This document shows positions 1-9,485 of a stretch of 27,688 nucleotides of DNA, piece after piece. This DNA is from Chara braunii. Its lineage: Eukaryota > Streptophyta > Charophyceae > Charales > Characeae. The stretch's first letter is position 1. Every line of letters begins with the position of its first letter. The stretch spans positions 251,233 through 278,920 of the forward strand of contig BFEA01000782.1 of NCBI GenBank assembly GCA_003427395.1. The letters run 5' to 3'. The position numbers were made by a program, and so were the translations under genes. The notes below the pieces were generated by a model. It saw only the letters and a program-made list of their open reading frames with translations. It was not told where the DNA came from and searched no databases.

Positions 1-83
1 GGGGGGAAGAACGACGTGCGCGGGGGGGAAAGGACAGCACGCGGGTGGGAGGTGGTCGGAGTTGGGGTAGACGCGACGAAGAG

Positions 84-173
84 GAAGAAGAAGAAGAAGA
101 AGAAGAAGAAGAAGAAGAAGAAGAAGAAGAAGAAGAAGAAGAAGAAGAAGAAGAAGAAGAAGAAGAAGAAGAA
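84..173 (+). repeat. (GAA)n microsatellite
   Basis: Uninterrupted GAA trinucleotide tract of about 30 units, followed by a short A run at 180-190. Read as protein it gives only polylysine, so the open frame across it is not a gene. Such a tract is a usual place for an assembly to break. Confidence 0.97.
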
Positions 174-289
174 TAGAAGAAAAAAAAAAATGTCGTTGAT
201 AACTTCTCTGCGCTTGATAGGCAACGACGACGGTGTCAAGGAAGGCGCAGCTCAGACAAGGACGACGGGCAAGACGCTGGTGACGTGGC

Positions 290-540
290 GCAATGATGAC
301 GAGCACAGCGGCGATGATGATGTGGCACGATGACGACGATCACGACGATGATGATGATGGCGTGGCAACGCCCGAGGTGACGACGATGATGGCGCCGGTG
401 ACGACGACGGAGGGGGAGGGTCGAAAGACCGCTCCGATACCAGTGTAACGAGCGCGAGGCTGAGGGAGACAAGGAGAGCTGAGGGGGAGGGGAGAGAGAG
501 GGAGAGAGTGAGAGCACACACACACACTCACTCACTTGAC
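290..540. repeat. Low-complexity GAC/GAT and GA/CA-rich stretch
   Basis: Imperfect GAC, GAT and GGC triplets to about 420, then G+A-rich sequence and a short (CA)n near 515-530. The several overlapping open frames on both strands are by-products of the simple sequence. I see no gene here. Confidence 0.8.
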
Positions 541-569
541 ACGTCGGAGGGTCGGACACAGACACAGTG

Positions 570-909
570 GCAAGGACACAAAGTCAAAGTCTTGGATTCC
601 GAATGCGGAAGGAGCAAGTCACACTGAGTACGAGTACAGCAGCTGAAAACTGGTACGAGACTTGTCCCCATACCATACGGGGAGCCGGTATAAGTACCGG
701 GGACACGAACGGTACCAGGGGCATTTCTGCAAAAGCCCCGAGGGCAGAACTGAAAAATGCGGTATTTGAAAGTGGCGCCCGAATTGCAGCATGGCGCCAG
801 TTGTCCAAAATCCGACGGTACCAAAGGAGGGGGTTGGAAAAAGGGTGCCAAGCCAAAAACGGGATGCAGCAGAAACAACAAAAAGTAGACCAGGGATCGA
901 GCCCTGGCG
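570..909. other. Non-coding segment with a chain of short perfect hairpins
   Basis: Just below the point where the element C gag loses its reading, five consecutive inverted repeats can be read. TCCCC/GGGGA pair at 665-669/679-683, CCGGTA/TACCGG at 685-690/695-700, GGGGC/GCCCC at 718-722/735-739, TGGCGCC/GGCGCCA at 773-779/793-799, and CCAGGG/CCCTGG at 890-895/902-907. Their loops are unrelated. Open frames cross the segment on both strands but resemble nothing I recognise. It may be LTR or UTR of a disrupted retroelement. Confidence 0.5.
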
Positions 910-2164
910 GAGTCCGTAACATGTGGATTGTACTCGACGCCTGGGACGATAATCAAACGCTCTACGGTTGTAGTGAGCTTGCGCACCGACTTGTACTTCC
1001 TAGCATCAAGTTTCAATAACCCATAAGTGGCTATCTGCGCCTGCTGAGGGTTATGCCACCGCGCCTCTACCAGATCCATAGAGCTCTGTAGGGTGTGGGT
1101 CTTGGCCCAATCACCCATGTTCCTACCGAATCCCTTGGAAGCCACCAATCCATTAAGCCATCGAGCGGNTGAACCCTCTAAGTAGGATGCAGCAGTTATC
1201 ACCTCGTCCTCTACCAGCGTCCNCTTCGCCCTAACCCACACTNGAACCGTTCTCAACCAAGTGTCAAGAGCCTCCTCCTTCTTATCTCCTGAGAAGGTGG
1301 TGGGTGGCTTCAGTGGGGTCTTGGGGTACCATGGTTCCTGCTATCCCACTGGTGAGATAGGTAGCGGTTGNGGTGTAGCACCCNCCGCTGAACCAGAAGA
1401 TGAAGAAGCAACAGTCAGAGATAGGGCTGCTGNTGAAGTACCGCTTGGTGGTGATCTGGACTGAGGGGCATAGGGGCCTGTCATCGCTGAGAATNGCAGC
1501 GATGGCAAAGCTGCTGGCCGGGTTTCTGGNCTGTGCATGGCATTCAAGATCTGGTCCAGGGTGTCCTGGATAGCGTCCAGCTTGCTGTCCATGTATGCAT
1601 GCATGGACAGGATGCTCGCCTTGAAGACCCTTGCTGTGTTGTCAAGGCCTGAGTCATCTAACCCCTCTAATGCGACTTTGTCTGCCTCCCTACCCTCTAG
1701 TATGACACTTCTATCTCTAATATCTTTCTCTCTGTCAGTAGCCTTTTAAGTTCCTCCTCTAACCTTAAGCGGATCCTCTCTACCCGCCGGAGCTCCATCT
1801 GCTCCCTCGTAAGGTGAGGCGGCGAGCTGGACTGCACGCCCGCCATTTGACTAAAGCCAGCTCATGACGTACAGGAGCCGGACTGTGAGAGGGACCATCC
1901 CTGCGGCATGTCGAGGGAGTTTGCAGCAAACGATGTTGCAGAGGTGGCCATTGCTACCACACTGGCTGCTGCTGCTGCCAATGCTCTTTCCACAGCCGCT
2001 GCTGCTTCCCTTGCAGTCTCTAGATTACGGGCACTTGCTTCAACCCTTAGTCTTTTTTCGTCTCCTGGTAGTAGGACCTGGAACACTACGGATATCCTGC
2101 CTATGTCCCGTCGTGTCTGCCTCCTATCGTCATTTGTACCTTCACCCCCGGCTGATCCACCCAT
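910..2164 (-). pseudogene. gag: Gag pseudogene (element C), N-terminal and capsid-like part of a Ty3/gypsy Gag
   Basis: Gag forms the particle of an LTR retrotransposon. Read downward from 2164 there is a start MGGSAGGEG, an Ala-rich segment, a charged coiled-coil-like segment near 1800-1740 (EQMELRRVERIRLRLEEEL), a Ser/Pro linker, then the capsid-like domain from about 1290 (FSGDKKEEALDTWL, then YLEGS-x-ARWLNGLV and DLVEARWHNPQQA). This is the usual retrotransposon Gag pattern of a W-rich helix, ARWL and a later W. The frame is broken by TGA at 1864-1862, a probable one-base shift near 1735 and TAG at 1343-1341. Seven single Ns fall inside it. Homology stops at about 910, before any zinc knuckle, so the C-terminus and all of pol are missing here. 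Family assignment is confident; exact ends are not. Confidence 0.8.
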
Positions 2165-2959
2165 CGGCTAGGCAGACGCTATTTGCACTGGGACTCTCGC
2201 TGGAACCTACCGCAGCATGCGTCTGGCTGGTGTTAAAAATAATAATTATCCGGCGAGTTACCTACACTACCATTCAAGCGGCGTCAACAGCATCTACACA
2301 GACTGTACACATAGTCTACTTCTATCCTGACAAGTTCTCTACAGAAGCTTTGAGAAGAACTGATTATGGTAGAATATACCAGTCCTACTCTAGGCTGTAT
2401 GTTAGGTGTCAGCAGTCTGTCAACCAACTAATTAAAATAAAAATAAACTAATGTGAGCAGCTGCATGCACAATGGGTATGATAGTGTTTGCCAGTTGAGT
2501 CCTCAATATGAATCTCCTTCCCCTGTATCCAAAGTACCTGTGAACATCATCAAGCGGTAGTGTGTAAGATGTGCATTAACAGCCCACCCTGTGCCCAAGG
2601 TGTATGCTTATGACCAGCCTGCCCGTTCCTTATCCTCGCGTGCAAAGAGCCTTACGTCTGACTGATATGGCTGATCAAGAGGCAATTTAAGGACAGCCCC
2701 CGAGAGTCCTCAGGAATTATTTAACGTCGTAATCAGGACGACGATCACAGCCAGTGGACAGTTTAGACCCCAACCAGAAATATTTATAGACGGTCTGGGA
2801 GCGTCTACATAGGACTGGTCAGTCCGCACACCCCTTCTATCAGCGGAGCAAAGAGCCTCAATGGACAAAGCAGCATGGCCTGCGTCTACTACTCCCATGA
2901 GTTGGTATGGTGACCGCGACCCGTGCTTCGACCAGGGCCCTTCAGAGACACCGCCCTCT
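2165..2959 (-). other. Presumed leader upstream of element C gag
   Basis: About 800 bp without a supported gene between the gag start and the candidate primer-binding site. It contains an AT-rich patch (2430-2455). A minus-strand open frame of 88 codons at 2976-2710 has no recognisable motif and is probably chance. The leader role is inferred only from position. Confidence 0.35.
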
Positions 2960-2975
2960 CCTGCCAGATGCGCCA
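2960..2975 (-). promoter_or_regulatory. Candidate primer-binding site and LTR edge of element C
   Basis: On the minus strand TGGCGCATCTGGCAGG starts at 2975. TGG is the usual first triplet of a primer-binding site because it pairs with the CCA end of a tRNA. A CA dinucleotide that could end an LTR lies at 2987-2986, 10 nt away, which is a rather long spacer. Position upstream of a same-strand gag supports the call. The tRNA was not identified. Confidence 0.3.
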
Positions 2976-2985
2976 CCGGGAAGAA

Positions 2986-3794
2986 TGTCGTCTCTCAAGA
3001 TAGAGCGCACACCACTCCTCACCAAAGAGAAGACACTCAAGGTTAGACTCACTTCCTCACGGTAAGAAGAGATTGAGAGGGTAGATAAGGAATGGGAACA
3101 ACGTTGTCGAGCGCATTGGTCCGGCATCGCACGTGGCAGCGCGCGACCCTCTTGGCTGCGTCACGCAGGAGTTGGACCAACTTCGTCATAAACACACAAA
3201 TGGAGCTTCCTTCGGCCGCTCCGGCCGAGTGCGCTAGCCATACCTCTCGCGAGCCCCTACGACAGGATAGGGCCTACGCGAGGCACAACTTACCTCCACC
3301 TTACGGGAGCTGTCACCTCCCTTCGGTGGGCGTATCCCCGCCGAGCTACCAGTCCACAGTACGAAAGCTAATCAGTTGCAATCGCAGAGGTGGACCAGCC
3401 GAGGGTGTTTCTTGTTCACTGTAGCATAGGGGGGCACACGCGGTAATACGCCTATCGGGCACGCACGCGAACCGACATTTTGGGGGGCTGAAGTCCCAAG
3501 CGCGGCTCGTCGTCGGTCGACTAGGACGTATCCCACACACCACGCGCACACCATTCTACGAACACAAAAAAAGAACACGCACACACACATACGGAACGAA
3601 GCAACACGAACAACGCGACAACGCCCCTAGCCCGTTCAGTAACCATCCCATAACTTTCCACTACGAAAATCGAGTAGGCGTCGCGCGCGAAACTTAATAT
3701 AAAACTGCGCGGGCGAAAGGCCTACTCACATCGACTAGCAATGCAAGCGTGCTCAAGCAGTCGCTACGATGGCGTACTATGTAGTGCCCATAAT
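2986..3794. other. Non-coding, hairpin-rich segment, possible LTR of element C
   Basis: No supported gene. Two-tier foldbacks are visible: TCGGCCG/CGGCCGA (3212-3218/3222-3228), CTCGCG/CGCGAG enclosing CCCTA/TAGGG (3246-3282), and CCACC/GGTGG enclosing GGGAG/CTCCC (3296-3329). A TATA-like AATATAAAAC lies on the plus strand near 3696. If the edge at 2986 is real, this would be LTR sequence of a minus-strand element, but no second copy lies in the window to prove it. Confidence 0.35.
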
Positions 3795-4130
3795 TAAGCG
3801 GTCTCTCGTGGATCCGAGTACCGCTTATGACACTCAAGTGTTAGACTCCAAGTGCCGTGAGGGTCTAATCTCTCACGATATTACACGACTGAAGGAATAG
3901 TCGTGCAGCCGCCGCGAGACCTCCGACCCTTGGTCTGAGCGTCTCGGTAGGCAAGGCAAATAGGCTCTGCACGGGGACAAATTCCTTCCCTACAGAGCCT
4001 AGGGCTTGGGATGCCTTGGACAAGGACCTTGAATCCCGGCCTAGGACCAACGTCCGACTACGAAAACCCCAAAAAGCAAACAATTAGACGGAAGGGTCTT
4101 CCTTATGCCACCCAGTCTTAACCTCTGGGT
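3795..4130. repeat. Dense succession of perfect hairpins
   Basis: Consecutive inverted repeats with little spacing: TAAGCGGT/ACCGCTTA (3795-3802/3820-3827) enclosing CTCG/CGAG; ACACT/AGTGT (3830-3841); CGTGAG/CTCACG (3856-3861/3872-3877); CACGACT/AGTCGTG (3884-3890/3899-3905); CGAGAC/GTCTCG (3915-3920/3941-3946); TAGGCTCTG/CAGAGCCTA (3961-3969/3993-4001); GGGAT/ATCCC (4008-4012/4033-4037) enclosing CCTTG/CAAGG; GGAC/GTCC (4043-4054); GGAAG/CTTCC (4090-4102); ACCCAG/CTGGGT (4110-4115/4125-4130). Arms differ from hairpin to hairpin. This looks like a segment able to fold as a structured RNA or single strand. Its function is unknown. Confidence 0.6.
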
Positions 4131-4885
4131 ATGCCTTTAGCACGGGGCCCCTTAGGCCTTGCGAACATCCACCATAAGTACACCCAAGCCATACACACAT
4201 AAGGGGGTTAGAGTTGCGACGATCACTTCTCATAGACACAATGAGGCTCCTCACAACCATGTGTATATATATGGGATCGCAGACAATCCAAATCCAAAAT
4301 CTGAGTCACAGGGCATGCCTGCAAGCACATCAAAGAATCGAAAAACAAACCACGCGCTACACGGAGTCAACCCCAGCCAATCTCCACACTCATACCCCTC
4401 GCTTTAGCCATGCAAGCCCCAACTTCCTGTCCAACCAACCATAATTAAATACTCAGTACCTTTGTCAAATAGCCATTCAATAAAAGTCTGGGTGAAACCC
4501 TAAATAAACAATAAAGTCACCAGGGCTAAAGCCTTTTAGGTTGGGTATGGAGAGTGAGTTGGGAGTGAGTCGTAGACCGACGAATCGGCAACCGACCTTT
4601 TATCAGTGATAACAGAAGATGATCCTCGTAGGATCAAGCTGAAACTAGTCCAAATCCTGAATCAATCAGTCAAGAAGACCTGTAATACAAGACATGTCAA
4701 TCCCCAAGCTTAGGCCTCTAAGCCCATGGAGAATAATTCCCATATCATGATCCCACTCAAAACATCATAAATAACTACGTCAGAGTCTACTTGTAAGAAG
4801 TGCCCAAAGCAACGGTAGACCCTGATATAATCTCCCCTACACAGAGTGGATTGCCAGAATCGTCACTTATCAAACTACAATCTAT
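4131..4885. other. Non-coding, AT-richer segment
   Basis: Two overlapping plus-strand frames of about 80 codons near 4159-4444 have no recognisable motif. I see no RNA gene or mobile-element end. Base composition shifts to AT-rich from about 4440 and stays so to about 6500. Confidence 0.4.
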
Positions 4886-5254
4886 CTCCTTTAAACTGAG
4901 AAAATTTCGGCAGCGCTTCCCGTAGGAAAAGTGTCTTTTCAGAATTTATATCAGCCCGCATATGAAAACAGAAATAGTCTTTGACTTTCCAAAGTCCAAT
5001 TTTGTTTAACTCCCTGAATTAGCAAAAATTTTGGCAGCACTCCCTATAGAAAAGGGGACTTTCCAGATTTTTACTGAGTCATATATTGAACTTTAGACAG
5101 TTGAACTTTGAAAAGTCAAAAGGTTGACTAACTCCTTGGATTTGCAGAAATTTCGGCAGCGCTTCCCGTAGAGAAAGTAGCTGACCAAAATTTATACGAA
5201 GCCAAGCTTAACAAAAGATCCCACAAAATGCGAGAATTGATCTAAGTAAAAAAA
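4886..5254 (+). repeat. Three tandem copies of a ~123-bp repeat
   Basis: Copies start at about 4886, 5010 and 5132, so the periods are 124 and 122 bp. Each begins CTCCYT, then about 15 nt later carries AAATTTCGGCAGCGCTTCCC (copies 1 and 3) or AAATTTTGGCAGCACTCCCT (copy 2), then TAGRRAAAG and a more divergent tail. The GGCAGC block is the best conserved part. There is no open reading frame across the copies. The repeat lies directly upstream of the hairpin array. Confidence 0.8.
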
Positions 5255-5491
5255 ACTTAGCTCAGAAAATGCAGGAATTGAGACTAACATCTATCGCTCT
5301 AGCACGTGACGAGCCTCTAAAGCAACTACCTGTCAAACGAAACCTCGGACCTAATAGTAGCCTCACTCAGTCACATGCAGGCCAAACCACAAAGGTAAGT
5401 ACTCTCACCATCCCCGGTTAATCTGAACAAATAATAGTTCATAATCTTTCAGTGATTTAGCCTTTTATACCCAACTTACATAAGGCGTAAA

Positions 5492-6319
5492 GTCAGGTCA
5501 TCCAATCTTATGGAACCTGCCTGACCCAACCATTAAATATACACGAACAGGTTGCACAACTACTTCTCTCTTCCTTTGGGCATATGACTAAGCCATTCAT
5601 CTGAGAAACAAAGCTTAGTCACCCTGAACTGTTTAATATCCAAGTTATATATACCTTTCTGAACTTAGTGTTCAAAACAGGGCATAGGACTGAGTCATTC
5701 ATCTTAGAAATTAAGCTCAGTCTGCCCAAAGTTACCTTCCATCATATTCTTAGTTGTACTCTCTTCAGTTGTGATAAGCTATAGTCAGACCATCCAATCT
5801 TATAGAACCCGTGCCTGACTACCCTGTTCATAGATAAAATAAAAATAAGGTATGGCCAATTTGTAACCTCTCAGGTTCCAGCATGTGCGAGGCATTGGGC
5901 CAAACCATCAAATCTTATGAAACATATCTGGTCCTTTGCCAGATCCATTTCTCTCTGAGCCATTTGTGTGCCGCATGAGTCCAAAGCCATCCAATCTTAT
6001 GGAACATGCTTTGTCCTCAACAAGAATTACTCTCTCAGAACGAAACAGGTTAGGCTGAGTCATCCAATCTTATGGCCTTGCTCAGATCTCCTCGATCAGA
6101 AATTAATAAAACAAAGTAAACCCCAACTAAACACGGCAACCAAGCCAAGCCATCCAATCTTATGGAACAAGTTTGGCTCCTGAAAGTCAACCACAGTCAA
6201 ACCCTCACGACTTAGAGCAATCAGACCATCCAATCTTATGAAACTTGTCTGATTCTCAATGCAGTTCAAAGAATAAAACACAGCAGTTAGGTCATCCAAT
6301 CTTATGGAACATGCCTGAC
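5492..6319. repeat. Array of ten stem-loops with conserved loop and variable complementary arms
   Basis: Ten units recur every 66-115 bp. The loop is close to CATCCAATCTTATGGAACAT (20 nt) in eight of them and 19 nt starting CATTCATCT in units 2 and 3. Arms (left/right): 5492-5497/5520-5525, 5585-5593/5613-5621, 5688-5694/5716-5722, 5782-5788/5815-5821, 5897-5902/5929-5934, 5982-5987/6008-6013, 6055-6059/6081-6085, 6143-6150/6171-6178, 6219-6226/6247-6254, 6286-6291/6314-6319. Arm sequences differ (for example TGACTAAGC, CAAAGC, AGCCAAGC, AATCAGAC), yet each left arm pairs with its own right arm; units 5, 8 and 10 use one G-T pair. Inside the loop CCA/TGG can pair around ATCTTA. The region is AT-rich and non-coding. 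I know no named family with this design. Confidence 0.85.
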
Positions 6320-6320
6320 C

Positions 6321-6862
6321 CTATAGGACCCTGTCAGTCTCAGGCAAAGCGACCTTTCACCCACCCTTCCCCCAGATGCAACCCTTTCTGTTCACAGTCT
6401 GCTTTCAGGCAATCAACAAAACTGAAACTGAGATTGCACACACCTTTCTTTACTTAGTCTGAATTGTGTCCTGCCAGTCGAACTAAAGTCAAAGTAGGGT
6501 GCATGCAGTATACTTAGTCAAACATAGCAAGATGTACAGGTAGGGGTTATACNAGGGTACATAAAGGAAAAGCAATGGTTATCNTTCAATTCCCTGCCTC
6601 CANAGCCTNGCCCAGGCTNCGGCAGAGCTCCCGCAATCGNTGGGGCGAACCTCCCACAGAGGCCTCAGCGCNGATTACGGGTTGCAATCCCGNCTGCCNC
6701 CTTCCTCTCAAAACCAACAGACNAGACTTAGAGGAAGAAGGGCAGAAGTAGAAAGGTTTAGTCCCTCAGATACAAGAGGGGTGCACTTAGANTCNCAGGC
6801 GAGGGCNTCGATATCTGGATACGCCTGAGGGNCCCGCAATGGCGGCCGAGTGACTCAGTAGT
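6321..6862. other. Non-coding segment with scattered ambiguous bases
   Basis: No supported gene. From 6553 single Ns appear every 10-60 bp and continue to about 7060, a pattern of low-quality or collapsed repeat consensus. Base composition turns from AT-rich to mixed near 6500. Confidence 0.5.
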
Positions 6863-7310
6863 TTGATCANCGCTGAAGTCAACGCTGCTGAAGCTAGCTC
6901 TCTGACGAACCTTCAATTCGCAACAATAGCCCCCCCTTCAACTTTCTCCTCCCAATCCACAACAACCGCCTTNCTGCAGCTCAATCGCTATGTATACCAC
7001 CTTTCCACTCCCCAATGCGAGGCCGTAGNCCTGCTGCTCCAATCAACCACCGTATTTNGAATCAACGCAGTGATTCATGGCAACTCAACATCATCATAGC
7101 AGATTCATCAGCCGCCAGCCGTAGCAATAGCATACTATAACACAGTGGCAAATGAGATTGTCCAGAGCTTGTAGCAACCGCCTGTGCACAACCAGTGGGA
7201 CAGGCTCGGCTGCAGCAACGCGATCAATACCCAACAGTTCGCACGGTCGTCTAGAAGGACAGCAACTCACGGAGTGCCCAGTGCTCTGTTGCAGTGACCT
7301 CGGCAAAAGT
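6863..7310 (+). pseudogene. Possible degraded coding remnant, Gln-rich
   Basis: Plus-strand reading gives LQLNRYVYHLSTPQCEAV up to TAG at 7097-7099. After a frame change it gives YYNTVANEIVQSL, a TAG, then QPPVHNQWDRLGCSNAI. The composition resembles a Gln-rich Gag-like or plant repeat protein more than random DNA, but there is no domain that I can name. Ns and stops interrupt it. It could equally be non-coding. Confidence 0.2.
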
Positions 7311-8099
7311 TGGTAACCACAACCTACAGTATCGAGTACCGGGCCATGTGCAAGGACCGCTTTCAATCATGCCACATCCCCATGCTCCGTTTGGATGTGG
7401 GTGTGAATTCGACAGACACATAATAGATCGTTGCACGTACTACTGCTAGGCGCATCAGCAGGGCACTGGAGTAGAAGTATAGTGCTAACCGCAATAAGTC
7501 ACCGCGTTGTGCTGCCAGGACGCAGCCTGTTCAGCTAACACTCCTAAATGTACCAGGTGCCCAGAGCAAGCACAGCAAGATGCAGTAGCGCGGAGCACCC
7601 ATGTATCGCATCCAGCTTCAGCAAGCACCCTGCCGGCGGGCAAAGCAGCAACAGCGCCCACCCCGTGGCTGGCCCCGCACTATCCCTGCTGACGGGAATG
7701 CGCCAAGTCAAATGAACCCTCAACTAAGGCATGGGCATATACCTCGTCGTCCAGCCATACGTGTAGGGAACAAGCAAGCTTCTCCCATCGATGGACTAGC
7801 GGTGCCTTGGCACATAGGCAAGTTTTCAACACCACGGCTCCCTCACGCTGGTCAGTAAGCCGCCAACCTCGAAGCCGCGCCGGCCAACAGGCGGGCTTCC
7901 GACATCGAAACTGAACCTGCACCTCTTCTACCGATCCGTCGGGCATAAACTATAACGAAACCTCTGCGCAAAGCCGTCCAGGTGCGTACGATCTTTCCCA
8001 GCCCGCTTTCCTCGAACAACGGTGAAGCCTCCAATCCCGACTCTCGCCACAGCTTCCTTCCCCGTCGCCGGCACGCAACGCCTCTTCTATCTAACTCTA
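7311..8099. other. Stretch with no supported feature
   Basis: Short frames lie on both strands, none with motifs, and there is no hairpin or repeat of note. Confidence 0.4.
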
Positions 8100-9417
8100 A
8101 TTCTACATGACTAACCTCAAGACTGATAGTACCGCCAAGCTCGCCTTGCCAAAACCCCCCTTTTTCAACTCTCCGCTTTTCGCTATGGCTCGACGCGCCC
8201 CCTACAACCTCTGTCGGCCAGTCCGTTGTTCTGACACCGACTCCGCTGTGGCCATCCCGCTCGCACCGCCCAAATTTTCCCACCTAGCACTTGGCCTTCC
8301 CGGCCTTGCCACGGATCGGGTAGGAACCCGATTCGTTTTCCCCTACCATCACCCTTTCCGCCATAGCCTGCGCCTGCCGTCCTCTCCACAGCCCCTGTAC
8401 TTCTAACTCTTACTCGGAATCGCCTTCACCACGAAGGTCGCCCGGGGTCAAAACCCCGGAATTACCTTCTCCGTCGTCTGATCCCGATGGAGATTGGGCG
8501 TGCTAGACCTCCTTGACTCCTTCAAGCTCGTCCCCGCCCGTCTCTGCTCTCTCTCCGAATGTACCTCGTGCTCGCCCCCGTCCAAGTTCGCCCGCTTCCC
8601 GATTCTCCCCTGCCGTTGCCACAGCGCCCGACTCTTTAGTGCTCATCCGCACTCTCGTTCCTGTGGTCGTTGCTGTCTTACCGCCCGTCGCCCCCGCACC
8701 CGTCACTCCACCACCTCCGACTCTCCGCCCGGATGCACCTGGCCGGGAAGTCCTCAGGGTTCACCCACCTTGCCCTGCCTCGCCCGTCCTTGCCCAAATG
8801 ATGTTGCCTTCACCCCGATCTCCTGACACCGTGCGGTCCGACAATGCCCGATTTTTTTTTCCGAAAAAAAAGGTGCCCAACTGTCGGACCGCCCCTGCTT
8901 TATACGCCCCACCCGTCCACCGGGGCGATACTACTCTACTCCTTAGTACTCGGCTCCTAGCGGCTGTCCCGAAGGCCCGACCGCTAACCGTCAGCCCCCG
9001 CCGCAGGGTCTCCGAATTCTCCTTCCCTTGGCACACCTCAGGCGAGCCCGGCCCCTTTTTTCGACTAGATCCGGATAGGCCACGCCTCCTCCTCCCTTTC
9101 GCTCCAACCTCTGCGGACGCCCGAGCAATCGGGCCGGGGTAGTACCCCGTAGCGTTACCAAAGGCCAAACGGCCTGCTCGCAGAGGAGGGGTGCGGACGC
9201 CGCCCCTTTTTGCCTGTCGCGCGCATGTGGCCTTTTCGGCATCCGGGTTCATCCTGGCCTTTCTTGCGCCACCCCCTGCGCACAGCGGCCCCGACGAACC
9301 ACCTCCCTGCTAATGGATGTCCCGAGGATCCGGCCTCAACGGTATCCCACCCCACGGTCCTTCAAAACTCGCACAACCGGCCGCGGTACCGCGCCTCAGA
9401 CCAAAACGGGACCGCGA
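8100..9417. other. C-rich non-coding segment, possible LTR material
   Basis: The plus strand is strongly C-rich. The longest frame (8513-9142) encodes only low-complexity Pro/Ser/Arg protein and is best explained by composition. Perfect hairpins lie at 8442-8459 (CCGGGGT/ACCCCGG), 8833-8892 (listed separately) and 9135-9149 (CGGGGT/ACCCCG). The complementary strand is G+A-rich, like the long LTR of element B at the window's right end, but I found no shared block. Confidence 0.35.
8833..8892. repeat. 60-bp foldback with T-run/A-run inner stem
   Basis: GCGGTCCGACA (8833-8843) is the exact reverse complement of TGTCGGACCGC (8882-8892). Inside it nine Ts (8852-8860) and eight As (8864-8871) can pair around CCG. 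The result is an 11-bp outer stem plus an 8-bp A/T inner stem separated by an unpaired part that carries TGCCC on both sides. It could be a small foldback element or a structured RNA end. Confidence 0.7.
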
Positions 9418-9485
9418 ATAGTAGAAAAATCGTAAATAAAATTTAAGATAAAATAACCAAAATAGAATAAAATAATATAACAAAA
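9418..9485. other. AT-rich tract with AATAAA motifs
   Basis: About 68 bp of almost pure A/T, chiefly A on the plus strand, inside GC-rich flanks. It contains AATAAA twice on the plus strand. It could serve as a polyadenylation region of an LTR. There is no direct evidence for that. Confidence 0.4.

Noticed and set aside
16-333. Open frame with a long polylysine run
   Set aside because: It is only the (GAA)n tract read in one frame.
890-907. tRNA T-arm or SINE B-box (minus GGCTCGATCCC followed by TTTTT)
   Set aside because: The stem leaves a six-nt loop, no A-box lies at the right distance, and upstream sequence is gag.
5492-6319. CRISPR-like array
   Set aside because: The repeated part is a hairpin loop, arms vary with the unit, and spacing is irregular. 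The setting is eukaryotic and there are no cas genes.
8513-9142. 209-codon plus-strand open frame
   Set aside because: Low-complexity Pro/Ser/Arg product of C-rich DNA. The frame runs through the 8833-8892 foldback and has no motif.
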